Assembly (NCBI GenBank): GCA_964552765.1
Contig: CAZKIA010000005.1
Location: 1 to 47,258, forward strand
Origin: JAPUDQ01 sp964552765
GTDB taxonomy: Bacteria > Patescibacteriota > Saccharimonadia > Saccharimonadales > Saccharimonadaceae
Direction of reading: 5' to 3'
DNA length: 47,258 bases
Shown here: piece by piece, positions 1-6,414 of the stretch
How positions within the stretch are numbered: position 1 is the stretch's first letter
Layout of the letters: every line of letters begins with the position of its first letter
Made by a program: the position numbers and the translations under genes
The notes under the pieces: generated by a model
Seen by the model: only the letters and a program-made list of their open reading frames with translations
Databases searched by the model: none
What the model was told of the DNA's origin: nothing

Positions 1-220
1 TGTGTATGACCTACCGACAAATGTCGCACGGATGCTAAAACGAACATGAAAAGCAATTAATCCATAGCGAAACAAGGTCGACGCGCATCCTTTCCCGCCT
101 GATGAGGGCGGAGAGAAAGACAGAGTATCGGTAGCAGATAATCGGGAACGATTATCACGGAGTCAGATAATTAACGCTCAACTCGGCGGTCATACGCCAT
201 CACCACAAGTATCGAGAAAA
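1..220 (+). promoter_or_regulatory. Hairpin-rich region upstream of the LysM/CHAP gene
   Basis: No gene is visible here. Two clean hairpins are: CCGCC/GGCGG at 95-99 and 107-111, and GATAATCG/CGATTATC at 137-144 and 149-156 closed by a GGAA tetraloop. A weaker GGCG/CGCC stem lies at 185-188 and 195-198. There is no Shine-Dalgarno sequence before the ATG at 221. Cell-wall hydrolase genes are often riboswitch-controlled in other bacteria (c-di-AMP class), but I do not see that class's conserved core, so the function is open. It could be a 5' leader of the gene or the tail of something outside the window. Confidence 0.4.
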
Positions 221-1285
221 ATGCGGTCGAAACGACTGCAGCAATTAACGACATTTACTACCTATGCCACCGTTGTGGCCTTGATAGCAAGTGTGGTTTC
301 TGTCGGCTATCAGTCGCCGATTGAACAACAACTTTCTTCTAAGCGTACTGACGGATCAACACCGATGCAGCTCGATAACCCATCGGTTGATCAGCTACAA
401 GCCGCAGAGCTTGCTGCTGATGCAGCTCAGATAGGTAATCTTTCTGTTACGTCAAATGCGACGAACCTATCAATCTCGCTGGCGGCAAAGAGTGAGCTAT
501 CTCAGACAAGTGATAGTGTACTTTCTAAACCACAGATTGTTCAGACAGGTTCAGATGTGCGCGGTATTACCGAATACACGACTGTCGCTGGTGATAATGC
601 TCAGACGGTTGCAGCAAAATACGGTATTTCAACCCAGACGCTCAAATGGGCGAATGGGCTTGTCAATGACGCCATTAACCCCGGTACAAAACTACAAGTG
701 CCTGGTATGAATGGCGTTATCTATACCGTCAAGGATGGTGATGATCTGGCAGTGATCGCTACTCGTTATGGTACGCAAAAAGAACGGATCATGACGTACA
801 ATGACCTTGAAGTTAGTGGTATTACTCCTGGCCAACGTATCGTGATTCCTGATGGTGTACTGCCATCTGGCGAGCGTCCCGAGAATCAAGTACGCACATC
901 TACTCCGTCTCGTAGTTCAAATGTCGTTGCGTACAGTCCTAACTCTGCCGTTGTCGGTAACCGCTATGACTATGGCTACTGCACATGGTATGCCTACAAT
1001 CGTCGAGCTGAGCTCGGTCGCCCTGTCGGTAGTTTCTGGGGCAATGCTGCCACATGGGCTAGCTTTGCTCGAGGTAGTGGCTATCAGGTAAATAATTCTC
1101 CTGAAGTAGGTGCAGTTATGCAAGATAGCTACAGCGCTGGCGGATATGGTCACGTGGCAGTCGTGGAGAGCATCGGCGGTGATGGCAGCATCACAATCTC
1201 AGAGATGAACTACGCCGGATGGAACGTCAAATCATATCGTACGCTTGATGCGGGGCAAGCCGCCCGTTACAACTATATTCACTAG
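221..1285 (+). CDS. LysM-CHAP peptidoglycan hydrolase, membrane-anchored or secreted
   Basis: The 354-residue protein is a probable cell-wall amidase/endopeptidase acting outside the membrane. In order it has a basic N-terminus with a hydrophobic segment at about 12-31 (signal anchor), a Ser/Thr/Ala-rich linker to about 115, two LysM peptidoglycan-binding repeats (about 118-161 and 166-211), a second linker, and a CHAP domain from about 245 to the end. The CHAP catalytic pair is visible as Cys254 (in YCTWY) and His311 (in GHVAVVE), with Glu328 as a plausible third residue. A role in daughter-cell separation or wall remodelling is inferred from the architecture. It stands alone upstream of obgE in the same direction, with 178 bases between them. 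Confidence 0.9.
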   Translation: MRSKRLQQLTTFTTYATVVALIASVVSVGYQSPIEQQLSSKRTDGSTPMQLDNPSVDQLQAAELAADAAQIGNLSVTSNATNLSISLAAKSELSQTSDSVLSKPQIVQTGSDVRGITEYTTVAGDNAQTVAAKYGISTQTLKWANGLVNDAINPGTKLQVPGMNGVIYTVKDGDDLAVIATRYGTQKERIMTYNDLEVSGITPGQRIVIPDGVLPSGERPENQVRTSTPSRSSNVVAYSPNSAVVGNRYDYGYCTWYAYNRRAELGRPVGSFWGNAATWASFARGSGYQVNNSPEVGAVMQDSYSAGGYGHVAVVESIGGDGSITISEMNYAGWNVKSYRTLDAGQAARYNYIH

Positions 1286-1426
1286 AGTCTAGAGGCTTGA
1301 GGCTCGATGCTAGAACCAGCACTCTAGCAGTTATTATCTAATTTAGTCATGATATATTACATCAAATTTGCCACAAAAAGTCAATAATGCTAAGATAGGG
1401 TAATGGAAATCAATGTGATTCATTCC

Positions 1427-1454
1427 AAAATCTATAATCTAAAATCTATAATCT
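1427..1454 (+). promoter_or_regulatory. Tandem repeat carrying two TATAAT -10 boxes before obgE
   Basis: A 14-base unit (AAAATCTATAATCT) is repeated twice head to tail. Each copy carries TATAAT, at 1433-1438 and 1447-1452. The start codon of obgE is at 1464, so initiation from the downstream box would give a leader of only a few bases and from the upstream box one of about 19 bases. No convincing -35 box is seen. The promoter role is inferred. Confidence 0.45.
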
Positions 1455-1463
1455 ACTCTGCTC

Positions 1464-2765
1464 ATGTTTGTTGATAGTGCACTTGTGTCAGTCAGAGCCG
1501 GTAAAGGCGGTAATGGTATCGTCAGTTTTCGTCGTGAGAAATATGTCGAAAATGGCGGCCCCGATGGTGGCGATGGCGGGCGAGGCGGCAATGTTATCTT
1601 CGAGGCCGACGAGCGCAAAAACACTCTGGTTGATTTTCGCTACAAGCCCGAAGTAAAAGCGTCCAATGGTGAAGCAGGTGGCAAACGTCAAAAACATGGC
1701 CGTAACGGTGAAGATAGTATTGTTAGCGTACCAGTAGGCACGCAGATTTATCGAGATGATGAGCTAATTGCTGACTTGGTGGACAAGGGGCAGCGTGCTG
1801 TGATAGCCAAAGGCGGCGATGGCGGGTTCGGTAACGCGCACTTTAAGAGCTCGACTCGCCAAGCACCACGCGTGGCAGAACTCGGTGAAGCGGGTGATGA
1901 ATTTGAGGCACGTCTTGAGCTCAAGCTTCTGGCCGATGTTGGGCTTGTCGGGTATCCAAATGCGGGGAAATCAACATTTTTGAGTGTAGTGAGCAATGCT
2001 CGACCTGAAATCGCCGACTACGCCTTTACCACATTGACGCCAAATCTTGGTGTGGCAGATATTGATGATACCAGCCTGCTTATCGCAGATATCCCTGGGT
2101 TAATCGAGGGTGCAAGCGAAGGCAAGGGTCTAGGCGATGCTTTTTTGCGCCATATTGAGCGGTCGTCAGTACTTCTCCACTTGATTGATGCCTATAGTGA
2201 TGACGTGGCCGCTGCTTATACCACCATACGCCAAGAACTTGCATCGTTTAATCCAGAACTGCTTGATCGCCAAGAGGTTGTAGCCCTCACCAAGATCGAA
2301 GGCCTTGACGAGGATATTATCACCATGCAGCGTCAGGCGCTTGAGACGGTTGTCACGAAGGATACACCGATATTTGCGGTGTCCTCTTCGGCGCATATTG
2401 GCATTGCTGAGTTGTTGCGAGCGCTCGCGCATGCAGTCGCTACTGAGCGGTCACGCCAGGAAGCGATCAAAGCCGATGCCGAAAGCTATGATGATGAAAC
2501 AATCCCGACTATTAGCCTGACAGGCAAAGCTCTTGATGACGCCTGGACAGTCGAAAGTACAGATGACGGGTATATCGTAAAGGGTCCAAGGATCGAAAAG
2601 TTTGCCGCACGAACTGACTTTACAAATGTCCATAGCGTCAATCGCCTGCGCGATATTATGCACAAACGTGGTATTGTTCATGAGCTGACCCGTAGTGGCG
2701 CAGATGGTAGCAGCCTGATTACGATTGGCGACTCGCCAGCCTTTACGCTTCACGAGCAGAAATAA
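1464..2765 (+). CDS. obgE: GTPase Obg/CgtA
   Basis: Obg is an essential GTPase that associates with the large ribosomal subunit and couples ribosome assembly to stress state. The 433-residue sequence shows the glycine-rich Obg fold (1-157, with runs such as GGPDGGDGGRGG), then the G domain with the P-loop GYPNAGKST at 163-171, switch II DIPG at 209-212 and TKIE in the G4 position, then a C-terminal OCT-type extension to the end. Length and order are typical of the family. No Shine-Dalgarno sequence precedes the ATG, which lies 11 bases after a TATAAT, so the mRNA is likely to be very short-leadered. Downstream lies a 233-bp gene-free gap. Confidence 0.97.
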   Translation: MFVDSALVSVRAGKGGNGIVSFRREKYVENGGPDGGDGGRGGNVIFEADERKNTLVDFRYKPEVKASNGEAGGKRQKHGRNGEDSIVSVPVGTQIYRDDELIADLVDKGQRAVIAKGGDGGFGNAHFKSSTRQAPRVAELGEAGDEFEARLELKLLADVGLVGYPNAGKSTFLSVVSNARPEIADYAFTTLTPNLGVADIDDTSLLIADIPGLIEGASEGKGLGDAFLRHIERSSVLLHLIDAYSDDVAAAYTTIRQELASFNPELLDRQEVVALTKIEGLDEDIITMQRQALETVVTKDTPIFAVSSSAHIGIAELLRALAHAVATERSRQEAIKADAESYDDETIPTISLTGKALDDAWTVESTDDGYIVKGPRIEKFAARTDFTNVHSVNRLRDIMHKRGIVHELTRSGADGSSLITIGDSPAFTLHEQK

Positions 2766-2910
2766 TCATTTACATCCTTTTTAACAAACTGTATTTGGTC
2801 ATCATTTTGCTATTTTATTCCACCTACTGCCATCTTCTTTTACGCATATGCCGCCTATCGCTCCTCAACTTCGCTCTTATAAAACGTCTATTTTCCTATA
2901 ACTAAAACTC

Positions 2911-2952
2911 TATATACGCATAATTTAGCAGGTGCTAAATTATGCGTATATA
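2911..2952. repeat. Perfect 20-bp inverted repeat (operator-like palindrome, copy 1)
   Basis: The arms 2911-2930 and 2933-2952 are perfectly complementary, separated by GG. The inner 38 bases match the palindrome at the start of the PaaX-like gene (3571-3608 read on the minus strand) in length and most positions, including TATACGCATA, GTGCTAA and TATGYGTATA. It lies between the convergent ends of obgE and the PaaX-like gene. There is no T-run on either side, so it is not a classical terminator. A regulator binding site is the likeliest reading. A miniature element end is an alternative. Confidence 0.7.
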
Positions 2953-2998
2953 AATTGAAAGGTATGTTTGCGCAACGATTGTAGTCTGTGGGTGGGGG

Positions 2999-3571
2999 TT
3001 AGCGCTTGCTAAGTTCTGGAAATGCACGGAGTAGTTTACGCGAAGAAGATTCGTCAAGTCGCACGATCTCTGCAACAGTCACAAATTGGCTGAGCCCAGC
3101 GTAGCGCACGATCTCATCGATAATCTCAAAGCAGGGGTAGGGGTGATACCAGGTGCTTTGCCGTACCATCGTAAAGCCAAGTCGCCGCAGCTGCGAGACA
3201 AATATATAGCGCTGGTTTTTATAATCTTTGGGGATATCAAACACCACCATGCGCCAGCGTTGATCCCAGGTTTTCGGTTTGGTGATTGTCAGCTCGTCTA
3301 TCTCCATCTTTTGTAGTCGATGAATGCCTTTGACGGTTAGCTGGATACGAAGCTGGTCATCTTCACGTGTCTCGAGGATCAGCCCTTGGCGCCGCAATTC
3401 GGCAATGAGCCTGTTGCGACGTTGGCGCGGAGTAGTAGCTTCAAAAACTCCCAAAGAATCAAAGGCTTGCAGCGTATTTGGTGCTACGAGCACAATACCC
3501 ATTAGTCCCCCAGCCCCCACAGCCTTCAATAAACCATGAATTAATTGTGTTGTACCCCTCTGTGCTTGCAT
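2999..3571 (-). CDS. PaaX/Cas2-like winged-helix regulator
   Basis: The 190-residue protein has an N-terminal helical, winged-helix-like part (about 1-95) and a C-terminal ferredoxin-like part with RMVVFDIPKD, which resembles the first strand and acidic residue of Cas2 and the Cas2-like domain of PaaX repressors. No CRISPR array or other cas gene is in the window, so a regulator fits better than an adaptation nuclease. The start at 3571 (MQAQRG) was chosen over one 33 codons upstream because the extension is low-complexity and would run through the palindrome. The 38-bp palindrome touches the start codon exactly, which suggests autoregulation. The gene is divergent from the large RNA gene. 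Confidence 0.65.
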   Translation of the reverse strand: MQAQRGTTQLIHGLLKAVGAGGLMGIVLVAPNTLQAFDSLGVFEATTPRQRRNRLIAELRRQGLILETREDDQLRIQLTVKGIHRLQKMEIDELTITKPKTWDQRWRMVVFDIPKDYKNQRYIFVSQLRRLGFTMVRQSTWYHPYPCFEIIDEIVRYAGLSQFVTVAEIVRLDESSSRKLLRAFPELSKR

Positions 3572-3608
3572 ATACACATATATTAGCACGTTATAAAATA
3601 TGCGTATA
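3571..3608. promoter_or_regulatory. 38-bp operator-like palindrome at the PaaX-like start (copy 2)
   Basis: Read on the minus strand this is TATACGCATA, an 18-base centre, then TATGTGTATA, followed immediately by the ATG. The outer 10-base arms match at 9 of 10 positions. The centre holds an AT-rich -10-like stretch (TTTATAAC). It is closely similar to the palindrome at 2911-2952 and is probably the binding site for the adjacent regulator. Confidence 0.6.
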
Positions 3609-3663
3609 CAGGGGTAAAAGATAGGTGAGTGGTGGGTATAAGACAGAAAATGTGTAAAAGTAG

Positions 3664-3692
3664 TTGACAAAACTCGATGTATGTGCTATTAT
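3664..3692 (+). promoter_or_regulatory. Consensus promoter of the large RNA
   Basis: A perfect TTGACA at 3664-3669, a 17-base spacer, and TATTAT at 3687-3692. It is the only near-perfect two-box promoter I noticed in the window. Transcription would begin at about 3699-3700, upstream of no open reading frame but at the head of a strongly structured stretch. Confidence 0.8.
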
Positions 3693-3698
3693 GTGATA

Positions 3699-4441
3699 AG
3701 TATCGTCATTTGGGGCATGTGCTTCGCGTGGCCGGTACCTTAACGTATCAGGTAGTAGTATTTGGCTGGCTGTTCAGAGCGCTATAGATGACTAATTAGT
3801 GATCAAAAGTGAATTGAATAGCCGGTCAAATAGAACCGGGATTGGTGACGAAGTGGCCCGACATGCTCGTAACGGACAGAGCTTGCCACTTCACGACGAA
3901 ATCGAAAGGATATCTATGGGCCCGCCCATGATCATCGCTTCATTGCTCTGAGCCAACGCCGGCTTCATCTGTAAACTCGCGAGATTGAAAGGATAGGGAT
4001 GTATTTCTCTGGTTTTCGACATACCCGCTTTCTGCGGCGCCACTCATGCGTTAAGTGAGATGCGGTTTACGCGATTATGAGGGAGTGGTGATTTCACCAT
4101 AGTCAATTAGTGTCTGGCAAACCCTGTCTTCGGACGAAACGATCGGACTGAGATTATGGACACACCCATGGGCGATGCCCCCCTAAGGAGCATCTTCAGA
4201 AGGCGGCTCAGGCCGCGCGCTGGATGACTCGTCGCGCTGCAAGACAACTTCATAACAATTCAATAATTGTTACAACGGGCGGGGCGAATGGATAGAGATG
4301 CGGTCATGAGACCGTATGGCGTAGATGCCGAAGTCCTGCAACTTTGCAGGCCTCTCCGTTCGCCCGCCTTGGGCACACTACTACCTGATACGACATACTC
4401 TCAGCTTTCAGCAATCAACGCACATCGGTGCGTGTTTTTTT
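3699..4441 (+). ncRNA. Large structured non-coding RNA, about 740 nt, class not recognised
   Basis: The segment has its own promoter and ends at a Rho-independent terminator. A perfect 16-bp long-range helix (3744-3759 with 4377-4392) closes a 649-nt domain. Inside are many local helices: 3822-3826/3835-3839, 3850-3857/3885-3892 (8 bp), 3865-3868/3879-3882, 4025-4028/4034-4037, 4086-4090/4095-4099, 4203-4207/4212-4216, 4253-4260/4265-4272 (8 bp), 4282-4292/4355-4365 (11 bp with one GU), 4301-4305/4310-4314 and 4335-4340/4345-4350. A motif reading GAAATCGAAAGGATA recurs as GAGATTGAAAGGATA (3899-3913 and 3981-3995). No reading frame spans it. I do not find RNase P CR-I/CR-V signatures, tmRNA ends or group II domain V. 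It may belong to a large RNA family I cannot name. Confidence 0.8.
4418..4441 (+). terminator. Rho-independent terminator of the large RNA
   Basis: The stem ACGCAC/GTGCGT (4418-4423 and 4428-4433) with an ATCG loop is followed by G and a run of seven T. It lies 25 bases after the closing helix of the RNA and just before the sbcB promoter. Confidence 0.88.
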
Positions 4442-4465
4442 ATTTATCTACTCTATACTATAGGT

Positions 4466-5863
4466 ATGGCGAAAAACTTTTTCTTTTATGACCTGGAGAC
4501 CAGCGGACTGAGTGCGCGCGATGATCGGATCATGCAGTTTGCTGGGCAGCGGACTGATATGGAGCTACAGCCCATTGGTGATCCGGTTAACCTTGTCGTT
4601 AAGCTTACCGACGACATCCTTCCGAGTCCTGATGCGATCATGGTGACAGGTATCACTCCCCAATCTACTCAGGCCGATGGCTATAGCGAAAAAGAGTTTT
4701 GCGATATCTTGATGAGTGATGTCTTTACGGCCGATACGATTGCCGTTGGGTTTAATAACGTACGATTTGACGATGAGTTTATCCGCCATACCTTGTGGCG
4801 GAATTTTTATGATCCCTACGAATGGTCATGGGCCGATGGTCGTGGACGGTGGGATATGCTCGATGTCGTACGTATGACCCGTGCGCTCAGGCCCGATGGC
4901 ATCAAGTGGCCGGTTGATGACGCCGGGCGATCGGTTAATAAACTTGAGTTATTAGCAAGTATTAATGGCCTGACTCATAGCAAAGCTCACGATGCACTCA
5001 GCGATGTCGAGGCATTGATTGAACTCGCGAGACTTATCCGCCAGGCACAGCCAAAACTATTTGATTATCTATTTTCACTACGCGACAAAAAATCGGTTGC
5101 GAGCCTGGTTGATCTGGATGAACCGAAGCCGTTTGTTTACTCTTCTGGGCGCTATGATCCTGCGCATGAGAAAACGACAATTGCATTTCCGATAGCGCCT
5201 GGTACTAAGCCTGGGTCGGTTTTGGTATACGATCTTCGCTATGATCCGACACAATTTCTGAGTGCAGGCCCTCGACAGCTTGCGAGTGTGGTATTTGCCG
5301 ATCGTGACACTCGACGAACTGAAGGCTTTATTGCGTTGCCTGTCAAAGAACTGGCCTATAATCGTTGTCCAGCCGTTGCACCAGTCGGAGTAATGGATGA
5401 GGCGGCACAAGAGCGTCTTGCTATCGATATGGCGCAGATACAGAAACACTTGGGGATACTCGCATCGAATCCGACGTTTGGTGCGGCTGTTCGAGAAGCA
5501 TTTGAGATGCGTGAACCTTACGCGCCGAGCACCGATGTCGAGCATCAGCTATACGATGGCTTTATGAGTGACAAAGACAAAGGTCGCTGTGCCACCGTGC
5601 GAGCAGCGAGTGCCGATGAATTGGCAGATTTTCACCCGCAGTTTGTCGATGAGCGATTGCCTGAACTACTCTTTCGCTACAAGGCACGTCAATTTCCTGC
5701 CAGTCTCAGTGAGGACGAGCATACGAAATGGGAAGCCTATAAAACACAAAAGATACAGGCACGTCTACCAAAATATTTTGAAGATTTGCAGCGGCTTAGT
5801 CAGTATAGTAAGGATACTTATCTGATCGAAGAACTTAGATTATGGGCTGAGAGTATCGCCTAG
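4466..5863 (+). CDS. sbcB: Exodeoxyribonuclease I
   Basis: A 465-residue 3'-5' single-strand DNA exonuclease of the DEDDh type, used in recombination and mismatch repair. Motif Exo I is visible as FYDLETSG (Asp9, Glu11), Exo II around NNVRFDDEF, and Exo III as HDALSDVEAL, followed by the family's SH3-like and helical C-terminal parts. Length is close to the E. coli enzyme (475). The start at 4466 was chosen because MAKNFFFYDLETSG is the natural N-terminus; the upstream extension would run through the terminator. TATACT at 4454-4459 lies six bases before the ATG, so the mRNA is probably leaderless. Confidence 0.93.
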   Translation: MAKNFFFYDLETSGLSARDDRIMQFAGQRTDMELQPIGDPVNLVVKLTDDILPSPDAIMVTGITPQSTQADGYSEKEFCDILMSDVFTADTIAVGFNNVRFDDEFIRHTLWRNFYDPYEWSWADGRGRWDMLDVVRMTRALRPDGIKWPVDDAGRSVNKLELLASINGLTHSKAHDALSDVEALIELARLIRQAQPKLFDYLFSLRDKKSVASLVDLDEPKPFVYSSGRYDPAHEKTTIAFPIAPGTKPGSVLVYDLRYDPTQFLSAGPRQLASVVFADRDTRRTEGFIALPVKELAYNRCPAVAPVGVMDEAAQERLAIDMAQIQKHLGILASNPTFGAAVREAFEMREPYAPSTDVEHQLYDGFMSDKDKGRCATVRAASADELADFHPQFVDERLPELLFRYKARQFPASLSEDEHTKWEAYKTQKIQARLPKYFEDLQRLSQYSKDTYLIEELRLWAESIA

Positions 5864-5879
5864 AAATTGGTGTCGTCTG

Positions 5880-6233
5880 CTAGTGAGTAACGGTCTGATA
5901 GTTTTTGCGCAGACGATGTTTGATTGATCGTTTTTTGGGTGGGTTCACTTGTTTTTCGGTTGCAGCGATGACATGGCGTCGAGCACGCTCTTTAGCGACT
6001 TTTTCGGCATGTACACTGTCACCAATAAAAAATGGTTGCTTGATAAGCCATAGGATTGCGAGCATACCGATGAGGCCTATGATAAGTATCATCATCCAAA
6101 ATGGCAATACAATATGTGTAAAGGGGATAGCGCCGGCAAATACAAAAGCGAAAATTGAATTGGCAATCGAAGGCTGGGACATGGCGATAATAAGTCCTAC
6201 GATAATTCCAATTGTAGTCACGACCTTGCTCAT
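5880..6233 (-). CDS. Small membrane protein with basic C-terminal tail
   Basis: I do not recognise a family for this 117-residue protein. It has a hydrophobic N-terminus (about 5-22), two further hydrophobic stretches (about 26-43 and 46-64), and then a strongly basic tail from about 75 with many Lys/Arg (ERARRHV, PPKKRSIKHRLRK), probably cytoplasmic. A good ribosome binding site (AAGGGGAG) precedes the start with about ten bases of spacing. It is convergent with sbcB, 16 bases away, and divergent from uvrA. Confidence 0.65.
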   Translation of the reverse strand: MSKVVTTIGIIVGLIIAMSQPSIANSIFAFVFAGAIPFTHIVLPFWMMILIIGLIGMLAILWLIKQPFFIGDSVHAEKVAKERARRHVIAATEKQVNPPKKRSIKHRLRKNYQTVTH

Positions 6234-6377
6234 CGCTTTGATCTCCCCTTAAACTTATTATTTTTATACTAACATAGATTTATATAAAAGTCAACTATGT
6301 TATTTACATATAAAAAGCATATACAGTATAGTGTGGCTCGCTGATGCGCCATTTCATAGTTTTTGTATGGTGTACCA

Positions 6378-6406
6378 GTGACAAATCATCGAAAAATTAG
6401 TATAAT
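6378..6406 (+). promoter_or_regulatory. uvrA promoter
   Basis: GTGACA at 6378-6383, a 17-base spacer and TATAAT at 6401-6406. The ATG of uvrA is eight bases further on, so the transcript should start at or within a base or two of the start codon. No LexA-type palindrome is seen nearby. Confidence 0.65.
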
Positions 6407-6414
6407 GAATCACC

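Noticed and set aside
1..220. c-di-AMP (ydaO) riboswitch before the cell-wall hydrolase
   Set aside because: The conserved core sequences of that class are not visible, so only a generic structured region is claimed.
2911..2952. Simple terminator of obgE
   Set aside because: No T-run follows on either strand and the sequence is repeated at the start of the neighbouring regulator.
2999..3571. Cas2 of a CRISPR system
   Set aside because: The fold is Cas2-like, but it has a winged-helix N-terminus as in PaaX and there is no repeat array or other cas gene in the window.
3744..4392. A 649-bp miniature transposon with 16-bp terminal inverted repeats
   Set aside because: The promoter lies outside the left repeat and the terminator outside the right one, the interior is full of local helices, and no target duplication is visible. 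An RNA gene explains more.
3699..4441. RNase P RNA or tmRNA
   Set aside because: The length is too great and the conserved P4 sequences, tmRNA ends and tag frame were not found.
4267..4491. Small protein gene across the end of the large RNA
   Set aside because: It would run through the 11-bp helix, the closing helix and the terminator and has no ribosome binding site or family likeness.
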